The position numbers were made by a program, and so were the translations under genes. The notes beneath the pieces are model-generated. The model searched no databases. It was not told the origin of the DNA and worked only from the letters and a program-made list of their open reading frames with translations. Shown piece after piece: positions 45,320-55,288 of a stretch of DNA of 64,000 nucleotides; within the stretch, counting starts at the first letter, position 1, and each line of letters begins with the position of its first letter. The stretch comes from DATMER01 sp031390755 (lineage in GTDB: Bacteria > Acidobacteriota > Thermoanaerobaculia > Multivoradales > UBA5704), in NCBI GenBank assembly GCA_031390755.1, contig JANMTS010000175.1, positions 1 to 64,000 of the forward strand. Direction: 5' to 3'.

Positions 45320-47803
45320 GTGCCTGACTGGCGCCAACTCCTTGCGCAGTCCGAGCTCCGGTTCGCGGCGCGTCGTCTCCGGCGCGTCCCGATGTTCTCC
45401 GGAGCGGTCATCCTCGTGCTGGCGCTCGGCGTCGGCATGACGACGGCCACGTTCAGCCTCGTGAATGCCATCCTGCTCGCGCCGCTGCCGTTTCCGGAGC
45501 CGGACCGTCTCGTGCGGCTGACGCATGCCGCCAGCAGCACCAGCACCGACCGGGCGACGGTGGACCTCTCTGACACCATCGTCCTGGCCTATCAGGGCGA
45601 AGCGCTTGCCTTCGACGGCGTGGCGGCCTGGCGATTCGACGATGGCGACCTCGGCCCCTCGGGGGCGGACCAGACCGCCGTTCGCGTCCGCGGCGCGCGC
45701 GTCACGGCGAGCTTCTTCGACGTCCTGGGCGTCCGCCCCGCGCGCGGCAAGACGTTCGCCCCGGGTGACGACCGGCCCGGTGCCCTTCGGGTGGTCGTCC
45801 TCTCGCACCGTCTCTGGCAGGAGCGCCTGCATGGTGACCCCGACGCCATCGGCCGCCAGATCGAGGTGAACGCCGTTCCGCGCACGATCATCGGGATCAT
45901 GCCGCCGCGATTCACCTATCCCGCGAGCCAGGTGGAGCTCTGGTTGCCGCTTGCGCTCGACCCGGCGCACACGCGTCCCGCCACGCTCAACCTCATCGGC
46001 ATCGGACGGCTCAAGCCCGGCGTGTCGAGCGACATGGCGCGGGCGGACCTCGCGCGGGTCCTGGCCCACCTCGGCGGGTTCTTCCAGGGCGACGCCTCCG
46101 CGACCCTGCGGCAGGGAACTCAGATCGCGCCGCGCGTGCAGTCGCTGCAGGATTCGATCGCCGGCTCCCCGTCGCAGCTGCTCTGGTTGGTTTTCGGCAG
46201 TGTGCTGCTCGTGCTCCTTGTCGCGTGCACGAATGTGGCCGGCCTGCTCCTCGTCCGTGCCGAGCGCGCACAGACGGAGCTCGCGGAGCGCGCGGTTCTC
46301 GGCTCCGGTCTCCTGGGGATCCTCGCGCTCACGTTGAGCGAATCCGTGCTGCTGAGCGTGCTGGGCGGCGGCGCCGGGGTGCTGTTGGCGGTGGCAGGCA
46401 TGGGATGGGTGCGGAGCACGGGAATGGCGCTGTCGCTGCCGCGTCTGGACGATGTGGGAGTCGACGCCCCGGTCCTGCTGTTCGCGCTGGGGATCACCGC
46501 GTTCTGCGCCCTGTTCGTGAGCGTGCTCCCGTTGCTGCGCGCGCGCCGGGTCTCCCTCGCCCAGGTGCTTCGCGGGGCCGGCAGCGGACCCGGGGGAAGC
46601 CACGCAGCTCGACGGGGCCGGAACGCCCTGGTCGTCTCGCAGATCGCGCTGGCCGTCGTGCTGGTCACGCTGTCCGGACTGATGACGCGCAGCCTGCTTC
46701 GGTTGCAGGACGTGCGGCCGGGTTTCGAGGCCGATCGCGTCGTGACCTCACGGGTTCTGCTGCCCTATGCCAGGTACGGTACCGGCGACGTGCGCCTGGC
46801 TTTCTTCCAGGCCATGATCCGGGAGGCCCGGGCAATACCGGGCGCGCGCGATGTGGCCCTGACCGATTGGGTGCCGCTCAGCGGCGACCGTCACGACATG
46901 GCCATCGAGGTGGAGGACGGTCCTCTCCAGCGGCCCGCGGCCAGCGGTGGGACGGAGCACGCCGCGGCGCACGTGGACGGTTCCTACTTTCAGGCGCTGC
47001 GCATCCCGGTGCTCCGCGGCCGGACCTTCGGCGTCCAGGATGCGGCCCGTCCGGTGGACGAGGCGATCGTGAGCCGTGCGTTCGCCAAGAGGCACTGGCC
47101 CGGCAAGAGCCCGCTCGGCAAGCGAGTGCGCCCGCTCGGCGGGCACTGGTACACCATCGTCGGCGAGGTGGGCGACGTGCGCTACGACGGGCTGGAGAAG
47201 CCGCCGGGCGAGATCGTCTACTTTCCCATCGTCAACGCCGGGCCGGAGGGCGTGTCGCTGCCCTCGGCGCTCTCTCTGGTCGTGCGCACGGAGGCGGGAG
47301 AGGGCGAAACCCTGTCGGCAATTCGCCGGATCGCGGCGGCGCTGGATCCCGCCATCCCGACGTACGATGAGGGCCCGCTACGGCAGCTCGTGCACGACGC
47401 GTCGGCCCGCGCCCGCGCTCTCGCCGTGCTCCTGGTGGTCGTCAGCGGGGTGACGTTGTTCCTCGGGGCCGTCGGTCTGTACGGCGTCATGGCGTACAGC
47501 GTCAGCCTCCGCCGCCGTGAGCTCGGCATCCGCATGGCGCTCGGCGCTCGGCCGTCCGACATCAGCCGGATGGTCCTGCTGCAGGGCTTGAGCCTCGCGT
47601 GCGTCGGCATCCTGATCGGGACGGCGTGCGCGCTCGCCGCGTCGCGGTTGCTGCGCGGGTTGCTCTATGGCGTGAGTCCGACGGATCTGATGACCCTGAG
47701 CGCCACCCCTGCGGCCCTCCTGGCCGTCGCGTTCCTCGCGAGCTGGATACCCGCGCACCGTGCGGCCGCTGTCCAGCCGGCCGAGGCCCTGCAGTCGCGG
47801 TGA
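45320..47803 (+). CDS. ADOP-type FtsX/MacB permease
   Basis: An 827-residue protein with the four-plus-four helix arrangement of acidobacterial duplicated orphan permeases: N-terminal helix VILVLALGVGMTTATFSL, a MacB-like periplasmic core domain (containing RARLTASFFDVLG-like sequence), and FtsX blocks at LLWLVFGSVLLVLLVACTNV and again after residue ~690 (VTLFLGAVGLYGVMAYSVSL). There is no ATPase gene next to it, hence orphan. GTG start; upstream context gives no SD. Confidence 0.9.
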   Translation: MPDWRQLLAQSELRFAARRLRRVPMFSGAVILVLALGVGMTTATFSLVNAILLAPLPFPEPDRLVRLTHAASSTSTDRATVDLSDTIVLAYQGEALAFDGVAAWRFDDGDLGPSGADQTAVRVRGARVTASFFDVLGVRPARGKTFAPGDDRPGALRVVVLSHRLWQERLHGDPDAIGRQIEVNAVPRTIIGIMPPRFTYPASQVELWLPLALDPAHTRPATLNLIGIGRLKPGVSSDMARADLARVLAHLGGFFQGDASATLRQGTQIAPRVQSLQDSIAGSPSQLLWLVFGSVLLVLLVACTNVAGLLLVRAERAQTELAERAVLGSGLLGILALTLSESVLLSVLGGGAGVLLAVAGMGWVRSTGMALSLPRLDDVGVDAPVLLFALGITAFCALFVSVLPLLRARRVSLAQVLRGAGSGPGGSHAARRGRNALVVSQIALAVVLVTLSGLMTRSLLRLQDVRPGFEADRVVTSRVLLPYARYGTGDVRLAFFQAMIREARAIPGARDVALTDWVPLSGDRHDMAIEVEDGPLQRPAASGGTEHAAAHVDGSYFQALRIPVLRGRTFGVQDAARPVDEAIVSRAFAKRHWPGKSPLGKRVRPLGGHWYTIVGEVGDVRYDGLEKPPGEIVYFPIVNAGPEGVSLPSALSLVVRTEAGEGETLSAIRRIAAALDPAIPTYDEGPLRQLVHDASARARALAVLLVVVSGVTLFLGAVGLYGVMAYSVSLRRRELGIRMALGARPSDISRMVLLQGLSLACVGILIGTACALAASRLLRGLLYGVSPTDLMTLSATPAALLAVAFLASWIPAHRAAAVQPAEALQSR

Positions 47804-47902
47804 CGTCGAACCCATTTGCCGAACCCTGTCGATTTCCAGCAAGCTCGTTCGACGCCCTGATGAGAGGCCAAGAAGGGCCGGCTCATTCCAAGGAGACAGA
47901 CC

Positions 47903-48328
47903 ATGCGGGTAATGGTGTTCGCCAAAGCCACCGAGAGCAGCGAAGAGAGTGCTCCGCCCACGCCCGAGGCGTTCGCGGCGATGGACCGGTTCACGGAGGA
48001 GCTGGTCCAGGCTGGCGTCCTGGTGGCCGGCGCCGGCCTCAAGCCCGCCGCCCAGGCCAAGCGCATCGTTTTCGAGGGCTCCGGCCGCACGGTCATCGAC
48101 GGGCCGTTCGCCGAGACCCGCGAGCTGATCGTCGGCTTCTCGATCTGGGAGGTCAAGGACATGGACGAGGCCGTGGCCTGGGCGAAGCGCTCCCCCAATG
48201 TCATGCCGGGCCGGAGCGAGATCGAGATCCGCCCGTTCCTCGAGGCGGAGGATCTGGCCGAGTTTCTGACGCCCGAGGAGCTCGCGACGCCCCGGGAAGG
48301 GGAGCGCGGGAAGCTCGGCGTCGCCTGA
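47903..48328 (+). CDS. YCII-related (DGPF) domain protein
   Basis: A 141-residue protein with the DGPFAETRELIVGFSIWEV signature. It starts with MRVMVFAKATE and ends after residue ~110 in a charged tail. DGPF proteins are typical partners of ECF42 sigma factors, one of which follows 92 bp downstream. Confidence 0.9.
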   Translation: MRVMVFAKATESSEESAPPTPEAFAAMDRFTEELVQAGVLVAGAGLKPAAQAKRIVFEGSGRTVIDGPFAETRELIVGFSIWEVKDMDEAVAWAKRSPNVMPGRSEIEIRPFLEAEDLAEFLTPEELATPREGERGKLGVA

Positions 48329-48420
48329 CATCTCCGACATCTCCGACATCGCCCGATATCGCCTGACGCTGCCGGCCGGAGCCGGCTTGCCTCCCCCGCG
48401 GCCCTGGCCGAGAATGAGGT

Positions 48421-49722
48421 GTGGACACTGGCGAGACGCACCGCGCGATCGAAGCGGTTTTCCGGATCGAACGGGCCAGGCTCATCGCGAGTCTGGTCCG
48501 CGTGGTGCGCAACGTCGACCTCGCCGAGGAGCTGGCTCAGGACGCGCTGATCGTCGCCCTGTCCGAATGGCCGAGGATCGGCGTTCCGGACAATCCGGGC
48601 GCCTGGCTGACGGCCCTCGCCAGGCGGCGCGCCATCGACCTCTTGCGGCGCGACAGGATGCGGGAGCGCAAGCACGAGGAGATCGCGCGGGGGCTGGACG
48701 AGACGTCCGGCGGTGCGGCCGAGGTGATCAGGGCGATCGAGGCGGCCCTGGACGACGATCTCGGCGACGAGCTGCTGGGCCTCCTCTTCACGGCCTGCCA
48801 CCCTATCCTCTCGCCCGACGCCCGCGCGGCGCTGACCTTGCGGGTCGTCGGCGGCCTGACGACCGACGAGATCGCCCGCGCCTTCCTGTCGAGCGAGGCG
48901 ACGATCGCCCAGCGCATCGTCCGCGCCAAGAAGACCATCGCCAGGGCCGGGCTTGGTTTCGAGACGCCGCGCGGCGCCGAGCGGGCGGCACGCCTCCCCT
49001 CGGTGCTCGAGGTCGTCTATCTCATTTTCAACGAAGGCTATGCGGCCACGGCGGGAGACGACCCTGTGCGGCCGGCTCTGTGCCTGGAGGCGCTGCGGCT
49101 CGGCCGCGTGCTGGCCGGGCTGATGCCCGAGGATGGAGAGGTGCTCGGCCTCCTGGCCCTGATGGAGATCCAGGCGTCACGCCTCGGGGCGCGCACCGGG
49201 CCGGACGGCGCCCTCATCCCGGTCACCGAGCAGAATCGCGCGCGCTGGGACCATCTGCTGATCCGCCGGGGCCTCGATGCGCTGGCCCGCGCCGAAGCCC
49301 TGGCCAAGGAGCCCGGCGGCGGCGACGGCCCCTATGGGCTGCAAGCCGCGCTCGCCGCCTGCCACGCCCGCGCCCATCGCGCCGCGGACACCGACTGGCC
49401 GCGCATCGCCGCGCTCTATGACCGGCTGCGCGTTGTGGCTCCCTCGCCCGTGGTCGATCTCAACCGCGCGATCGCCCACGGCATGGCCTCCGGACCCGAA
49501 GCGGGCCTCAGGCTGGTGGACGAGATCGGTGGCGACGGCGGCAACGGCGGCGGCGTCCTCCGCCACTATGCGCCCTTGCCGGCGGCGCGAGGCGACCTTC
49601 TGTTCCGGGCCGGCCGACTGGCCGAGGCGCGTTCAGAATTCAAGGCCGCGGCCACTCTGACCCGCAACGAGCGGGAGAGGGCCTTTCTCCTCGCTCGGGC
49701 GGACGCCTGCGGCTGTCCGTAA
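48421..49722 (+). CDS. ECF sigma factor of the ECF42 type with C-terminal extension
   Basis: A 433-residue protein. Sigma region 2 (LIASLVRVVRNVDLAEELAQ) and region 4 (LRVVGGLTTDEIARAFLSS) are followed by a ~200-residue TPR-like DUF6596 domain. ECF42 factors lack a classical anti-sigma; the C-terminal domain controls them. Genomic pairing with a DGPF protein is the family hallmark. GTG start. Confidence 0.92.
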   Translation: MDTGETHRAIEAVFRIERARLIASLVRVVRNVDLAEELAQDALIVALSEWPRIGVPDNPGAWLTALARRRAIDLLRRDRMRERKHEEIARGLDETSGGAAEVIRAIEAALDDDLGDELLGLLFTACHPILSPDARAALTLRVVGGLTTDEIARAFLSSEATIAQRIVRAKKTIARAGLGFETPRGAERAARLPSVLEVVYLIFNEGYAATAGDDPVRPALCLEALRLGRVLAGLMPEDGEVLGLLALMEIQASRLGARTGPDGALIPVTEQNRARWDHLLIRRGLDALARAEALAKEPGGGDGPYGLQAALAACHARAHRAADTDWPRIAALYDRLRVVAPSPVVDLNRAIAHGMASGPEAGLRLVDEIGGDGGNGGGVLRHYAPLPAARGDLLFRAGRLAEARSEFKAAATLTRNERERAFLLARADACGCP

Positions 49723-49769
49723 GGGGGCAGCGCTCGACGATTGACGGTAGACACCAAGGTCAGGCCGAC

Positions 49770-50753
49770 ATGAAAAGTCATGACCCGCTAGTAGATCCTC
49801 TAAACCTTGAATCGCCAAAATTGAGCGAAGATGTAGAGTCTCAGGGTATGGAGACAAACCGCGCCGCTCAGCTTGCAACTGGAAACATCGCGCGACGGCG
49901 TCTGCGCGTCGCCGCCCGGATGCTCGGCTCACTGCTGCTGGGTGGGGTGGCGATTCTTGGCTCCATTCTGATCTTTCGACAAGGCCTGCTGCCGCTGATC
50001 GAAGCGGTGTTCCAGCCCGGACCCGAATTGCTCAGTGTTTTCAGGCGGTCGGGCATCCTCCTGACGGCAGTGGCGGGCTACTGGGCTTTCGTGCATTGGC
50101 ATGTAAAACGCGAAGCGACCGAGCTGCATCTTCGGCCGATTCACCTGATACTTGGCGGCGCGAGCGGCGCTGCCATGGTGGCGCTGCCGATGGCCGTGCT
50201 ATTCGCTCTGGGCGTCTACGAACAGGTGCTGTTCCGCGGCGCCTCGTCGGCGCTGCTCGGCGTAGCAGCCCTTATCGGCATCGCGGCTACCTTGGAAGAG
50301 CTGGTTTACCGCTGCCTGCTGTTCCAACTCCTGGAACGGGCCTGGGGAACGAAGGTGGCATTGGTAGTCCAAGCGGTCGTGTTCGCCCTCCAGCACCTGG
50401 AAAACGTCGAACGAGGTGGGATCAGCGACGCGGTGACAATGCTGGCATCAGTGACTTTGGTGGGCCTGCTCTGGGCCGGGGTGTTCATCCTGGCGCGCAA
50501 CCTGTGGGTGGTGGCCGCCAATCACGCGGCATGGAACTTCACCATTCTGCTCAGTGGCATGCCGCTCTCCGGCATTGAGGACTGGCGCAAGTTGGCGCCA
50601 TTCGAAAGCCGCTTTGCCGGGCCCGACTGGCTGACCGGCGGGATGTTCGGCCCAGAGAGCTCGTTGCTGGTGATGGCGTCGACCACGGTCGCGGTTGTGC
50701 TGCTTCTGCGCGCGGCACGGCGACGTGGAGCCTTCTTCGTGCCGGCGGCCTAG
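49770..50753 (+). CDS. CPBP family intramembrane metalloprotease
   Basis: A 327-residue membrane protein with Abi/CAAX-protease motifs: EELVYR (EExxxR), FALQHLE (FxxxH) and NHAAWN. About eight helices. An ATG at 49770 is used; the internal ATG at 49848 gives a 301-residue form without the polar 26-residue extension and may be the true start, since neither has a clear SD. Confidence 0.88.
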   Translation: MKSHDPLVDPLNLESPKLSEDVESQGMETNRAAQLATGNIARRRLRVAARMLGSLLLGGVAILGSILIFRQGLLPLIEAVFQPGPELLSVFRRSGILLTAVAGYWAFVHWHVKREATELHLRPIHLILGGASGAAMVALPMAVLFALGVYEQVLFRGASSALLGVAALIGIAATLEELVYRCLLFQLLERAWGTKVALVVQAVVFALQHLENVERGGISDAVTMLASVTLVGLLWAGVFILARNLWVVAANHAAWNFTILLSGMPLSGIEDWRKLAPFESRFAGPDWLTGGMFGPESSLLVMASTTVAVVLLLRAARRRGAFFVPAA

Positions 50754-50832
50754 TTCGATGCCATCACCGGCTCCTTCCAGTAGCGGCGCGGCGCTGAAAC
50801 GAATATTCTTTCGGAGTTCACTTCCATGCGAA

Positions 50833-50854
50833 GGGACCCGGCTCTCCGGGTCCC
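50833..50854 (+). terminator. Hairpin after the CPBP gene
   Basis: GGGACCCGG and CCGGGTCCC form a perfect 9-bp stem with a 4-nt loop, followed by CCTTTC. The weak T-run makes it an intermediate-quality terminator. Confidence 0.5.
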
Positions 50855-50876
50855 CCTTTCACGGAGGGCCTTCCGG

Positions 50877-53804
50877 ATGACAAAGCGCCTGTTGCTGCTG
50901 GCCGGTATGCTCGTGTGCCTCGCCGTCTCTCCGGCAGGAGCCCAGCCGGCCTTCCTGGTGAAAGACATCCAGACCGGCACACCGCCGGCGAAGTGGGATT
51001 CGGGGACCGAGCTCGTCGAGCTCGGCGGCTTCGCCTACTTCCGCGGCGACGACCGCATCCATGGCAGCGAGCTCTGGCGGTCCGACGGGACCATGGCGGG
51101 CACCACCCTGGTGCGCGACATCTGTCCCGGCGTCTGCTCCTCGACCCCGTCCGAGCTGACCGTGGTGGGAGGCAAGCTCTTCTTCCGTGCCGACGAAGGA
51201 GTCCATGGCCCATCGCTGTGGAAGAGCAGCGGCACCGCCGATAGTACCGTCCTGGTCAGGGCGGTCGAGCCCTCCCGGCTGGCCGCGTTCGGCAGCCTGA
51301 TCGCCTTCATGGCCTCCTCGCCGGGCCAGGGACCGGAGCTCTGGCGGAGCGACGGCACCGCGGCTGGCACCCTGTCGCTCGGCGACCTCCGTCCGGGGCC
51401 GGACGGGTCCTCGCCATGGCCCCTTGGCGAGTTGTCGGGACTCCTGCTCTTCAATGCCGACGACGGTACGCAAGGACGCGAGCTCTGGCAGACCGATGGC
51501 ACCTTGGAAGGCACGTCCCTGGTGGAAGACATCAATCCAGGACCGGACTCCGGCCTCCCTTTCACCAGCGAGCGGGAAGGCTCCGCGGAAATGGACGGAA
51601 AGCTCCTGTTCCGGGCCGTAGAAGCGGACCGGCCCCAAACCCGGCTCTGGGCGAGCGACGGTACCGCCGCCGGCACAGCCAGGGTTCATGACGACGTTGC
51701 GCCCACCTCCGACCTCGGGAGTGCGGCCGCAAGGTTCGTCAAATTCGCTGACGAGGTCTTCTTCAGTGGCGGAGGCGCGGTCTGGAGGAGCAACGGCACC
51801 GAAGCGGGGACCGTGGCGGCCACCGGCAGCCTGCCGAATCCGAGCGAGCTCACCGTGGTGGGCGCTCGCCTCTACTTCAAGACGGCGAGCGGTTTCTTCC
51901 CGGATACCCGGCTCTTTGTTAGCGATGGAACGGAGGCGGGCACCACGCAGGTCCCGCTGCCGTCCGGAGTCACGATCGCCGACTACGGCTCCAGCGGCTT
52001 TCGCGCGCTGGGGAGCAAGCTGGTCTTCTTTGCCAGCAATTCCGGCGAAGCAGGGCTTTGGACTTCCGACGGCACCGGCGAAGGGACCGTTCTGCTGGCA
52101 GGCTTCCAGTCCGCCCTGCTCCCCACCACGATTGCCGGAGGACTCTACCTCTTCCGCGCCCAGACTGAGGACGGCTGGGAGCTCTGGGCGAGCGACGGCA
52201 CGCCTGCCGGGACCGGGTCCGTCAAGCGGCTCGACCAGTCCGACGCCTCCGGGCTCAGAGTGGAAATCGAACCGGAAGATGTCCTGGGTTTCCCAGCCCT
52301 GCCGCTCAAGTCCGATCTCGCCGGTACACTGCTCCTGTCCGCCGACAGCGGCGTCCCGGGAGGCGAGCTGTGGCGAAGTGACGGCACCGAAGCCGGAACC
52401 GTCCTGGTGAAGGAAACCGGCGGCCAGGCCGCGACCGGGCTCACGCCGTTCGGCGCCAAGATCTTCTTCAGCACCGGCGCGCTCTGGAGCAGCGACGGCA
52501 CCGCAGCCGGGACCGTCGATCACTCGGGCGGTTTCGTCCAGGAGCTGACACCCTTCGGAGAGCAACTCTACTTCGCCGACAACGTCTTCGGCTCCGATTT
52601 CAAGAAGATCGGCCCCTCCGATCCGGACAGCACCCTGGTGACATTCCTCTATCCTGGCTTCCTGCAGCAGATCACCGCGCTGGGCTCCCGGCTGTACTTC
52701 CTCGCCTCCGGGGCACCGATATTCAGCTTCGGGCTCTGGACCAGCGATGGCACCGAAGCCGGAACCGCTCAGATCCCAGGGGTCTCGAGCCCCGACGGAC
52801 TGATCGCCCACCGCGGCGCCTTGATCTTCTCCGCCATCGATGGGACCGCGGGCCGGGAGCTGTGGCTCAGCGACGGCACGGAGGCTGGAAGCCACCGCGT
52901 CAAGGACATCCTTCCTGGCACCGGCTCCTCGAATCCCAGCCAGATCACCTCGACCAGCGGCCTCGTCTTCTTCGTCGCCGACGACGGCACGGCCGGAGAG
53001 GAGCTCTGGAGGTCCGACGGCACCGAGGCCGGCACTGTCCTCGTCTCCGACATCCGGCCGGGCGTCGAACCCTCCTGGATTCAGGAGATCACCGCCGTCG
53101 GAGACCGGGTCTTCTTCGCCGCCGACGACGGCGTCCACGGCGTCGAGCTCTGGGTCAGCGATGGCAGCGCGGCCGGCACCCACATCGTCAAGGACGCCCT
53201 GCCCGGCTCCTCCTATCCGCGCTACCTGAAGGTCGCGGGCCACCTGCTCTACTTCGCCGCCGTCGACAACTCCCATGGCCTGGAGCCCTGGAAGACCGAC
53301 GGCACCGAAGCCGGTACCGTCCTGATCCAGGACGTGAACCCGGGCCAGGCACCCTCGACGCCGACCGGCTTCGTGATCTCGGGTCCCTACCTCTACTTCA
53401 CCGCCAACGACGGCACCCACGGCTTCGAGCTCCATGCCGTGGACCGCGCCGCGGACTTCCACACCCTGCCGCCCTGCCGGGTCTTCGACACGCGCAACAC
53501 CAGCTCACTGGCCTCCAGCACGTCCCGGACCTTCACGGTAGCCGGCGCCTGCGGTGTCCCGGCCGGAGCCCAGGCCGTCGCGGCCAACCTGACCGCCATT
53601 GGCGCCACCGGCAACGGCCGGGTCGTGGTCTATCCCGCCGGCCCCGACGTGCCGGCGACCAGCAGCCTCAACTTCCAGGCGGGCGTGACCCGCGCCAACA
53701 ACGCCGTCATCGGCCTCACCGTCGGACAGGTCGACGCCCTGGCGACCGTGGTGGGCGGCGGCACCGTCCACCTGGCGCTGGACGTCACCGGCTACTATCA
53801 GTAA
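50877..53804 (+). CDS. Secreted ELWxSDGT-repeat protein
   Basis: A 975-residue protein starting MTKRLLLLAG with a Sec signal (cleavage near PAGAQP). About sixteen repeats of the form ELWxSDGTxAGTxLVxDI follow, each ~50 residues and beta-rich, covering most of the chain. The C-terminal ~120 residues (PPCRVFDTRNT through LDVTGYYQ) are a separate beta domain I have seen in acidobacterial secreted proteins. SD ACGGAGGG. Likely surface or extracellular; repeats of this kind have no assigned enzymatic role. Confidence 0.88.
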   Translation: MTKRLLLLAGMLVCLAVSPAGAQPAFLVKDIQTGTPPAKWDSGTELVELGGFAYFRGDDRIHGSELWRSDGTMAGTTLVRDICPGVCSSTPSELTVVGGKLFFRADEGVHGPSLWKSSGTADSTVLVRAVEPSRLAAFGSLIAFMASSPGQGPELWRSDGTAAGTLSLGDLRPGPDGSSPWPLGELSGLLLFNADDGTQGRELWQTDGTLEGTSLVEDINPGPDSGLPFTSEREGSAEMDGKLLFRAVEADRPQTRLWASDGTAAGTARVHDDVAPTSDLGSAAARFVKFADEVFFSGGGAVWRSNGTEAGTVAATGSLPNPSELTVVGARLYFKTASGFFPDTRLFVSDGTEAGTTQVPLPSGVTIADYGSSGFRALGSKLVFFASNSGEAGLWTSDGTGEGTVLLAGFQSALLPTTIAGGLYLFRAQTEDGWELWASDGTPAGTGSVKRLDQSDASGLRVEIEPEDVLGFPALPLKSDLAGTLLLSADSGVPGGELWRSDGTEAGTVLVKETGGQAATGLTPFGAKIFFSTGALWSSDGTAAGTVDHSGGFVQELTPFGEQLYFADNVFGSDFKKIGPSDPDSTLVTFLYPGFLQQITALGSRLYFLASGAPIFSFGLWTSDGTEAGTAQIPGVSSPDGLIAHRGALIFSAIDGTAGRELWLSDGTEAGSHRVKDILPGTGSSNPSQITSTSGLVFFVADDGTAGEELWRSDGTEAGTVLVSDIRPGVEPSWIQEITAVGDRVFFAADDGVHGVELWVSDGSAAGTHIVKDALPGSSYPRYLKVAGHLLYFAAVDNSHGLEPWKTDGTEAGTVLIQDVNPGQAPSTPTGFVISGPYLYFTANDGTHGFELHAVDRAADFHTLPPCRVFDTRNTSSLASSTSRTFTVAGACGVPAGAQAVAANLTAIGATGNGRVVVYPAGPDVPATSSLNFQAGVTRANNAVIGLTVGQVDALATVVGGGTVHLALDVTGYYQ

Positions 53805-54011
53805 CTCAAGGGGCAAGCCCCCGCAGTTCGAGAAGGCATGGGGAACGAGAAGGAAATCTCGACTACGTCTGGCGAGCCGAGAGGGCGACGGTGAGCCGCT
53901 TGACGTTGCATCCATAAGCGGGGAACTTCGTCCCAAGGCGGCTGAGGAAAAGCGGGCGGCCTGCTCGCGGCCTTCCCCTGCGGATTGAATCTGCATAGAG
54001 TGCCCGGAGCC

Positions 54012-54476
54012 ATGAACGCGAAAGTATCTCTCATTCCAATCGGTCGTGACGGCACGCCGTGCGGCTACGCTGGCTCTTTGCCTGAAGCGACCACTGAGGT
54101 GTTCCGTGCGACCGCTGCGCTCTACGAAGCGGTCGGCTTCGAAGAGCCTTGGGTCGGCTATCTTGCTCTGGCAGGCGAGAGACCCGTCGGCACGTGCGGG
54201 TTCAAATCGCCGCCCCGCGACGGACGGGTGGAGATTGCCTATTTCACGTTCCCAGAATGGGAAGGCCGTGGACTTGCTTCAGCGATGGCTGCAGATCTTG
54301 TCGCAGTGGCTCGGCGGCATGGGTCATCCGTCTTGGTCGCTGCGCAGACACTTCCGGAACGCAATGCCTCTCATAGAATCCTTGAGAAGCTCGGGTTCCG
54401 TCATGTCGCGACAATCGACCACCCCGAAGACGGTACTGTTTGGGAGTGGCAACTGAATGAGGAGACCGGTCCCTGA
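54012..54476 (+). CDS. GNAT-family N-acetyltransferase
   Basis: A 154-residue GNAT protein. Motif A region PEWEGRGLASAMAADLV contains the acetyl-CoA-binding GRGxAS, and NASHRILEKLGFRHV is the usual C-terminal motif. The ATG at 54012 is preferred; a TTG at 53985 is in frame. Acceptor substrate unknown. Confidence 0.88.
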   Translation: MNAKVSLIPIGRDGTPCGYAGSLPEATTEVFRATAALYEAVGFEEPWVGYLALAGERPVGTCGFKSPPRDGRVEIAYFTFPEWEGRGLASAMAADLVAVARRHGSSVLVAAQTLPERNASHRILEKLGFRHVATIDHPEDGTVWEWQLNEETGP

Positions 54477-54538
54477 CAACGGCATGCAGCGGGTGGAGCT
54501 GCGCACCGCCGCCATCGCCTTGTCCGGAAGCTGAAGCC

Positions 54539-55288
54539 ATGGAAGCCAACAAGCTCAAGCTGCTTTTCGAGGTGTTCGAGGACACATCCCGGCAGGGTCC
54601 CGGAAGCGTCGAGACCACCCGCCACGCGCTGCGGTTGTTGCCCGACTCCCTGCGCGTGGAGCGTGTGCTCGACCTGGGTTGCGGCACCGGTGGCTCGACC
54701 CTCGTTCTCGCCCAGAACACCGGAGCGCACGTTACTGCGGTCGACATCCATCCACCATTCCTGGCGTCGCTGCGAGCGCGGGCCGGAGAGCTCGGTCTCG
54801 CCGACCGCATCACGACGGTTGCCGCGGACATGGCGGACGCCACTTCGCTCGGCACCGGTTTCGATCTGGTCTGGGCCGAAGGAAGTGCGTACTCGATCGG
54901 CTTCGAGAATGCCCTGCGGAGCTGGCGACCGTTGCTTCGGTCAGGCGGTTGCCTCGTCGTGACGGAGCTCGTCTGGTTTGTCGCCGAGCCAGCCGAGCGC
55001 GCGCGTGCCTTCTTCGCGGACGAGTACCCCGACATGCGCAACGAGGCGGCGCGAATCGATCAGGCCCGGAGCGCGGGCTACGACGTGCTCGGCTCGTTTC
55101 GGCTGCCGGCCGACGACTGGCATGCGTACTACGGCGGCCTCGATCTGCCGCTACGAAACGCGATCGCTCGGCGAGGCGATCTCGATGTCTATGTCGCCCT
55201 TCGGCGAGAGGGAGAGATCTACGCGGCTTGCGGCGACGACTACGGCTACCTCTGCCTGGTCTTGCAGGTCGCTTCAGGGCCAAGCTGA
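54539..55288 (+). CDS. Class I SAM-dependent methyltransferase
   Basis: A 249-residue protein with motif I VLDLGCGTGGST, motif II TAVDIH and DLVWAEGSAY downstream, a Rossmann-fold methyltransferase. The N-terminal ~45 residues are helical. Substrate not deducible. It follows the GNAT gene closely in the same direction. Confidence 0.88.
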   Translation: MEANKLKLLFEVFEDTSRQGPGSVETTRHALRLLPDSLRVERVLDLGCGTGGSTLVLAQNTGAHVTAVDIHPPFLASLRARAGELGLADRITTVAADMADATSLGTGFDLVWAEGSAYSIGFENALRSWRPLLRSGGCLVVTELVWFVAEPAERARAFFADEYPDMRNEAARIDQARSAGYDVLGSFRLPADDWHAYYGGLDLPLRNAIARRGDLDVYVALRREGEIYAACGDDYGYLCLVLQVASGPS

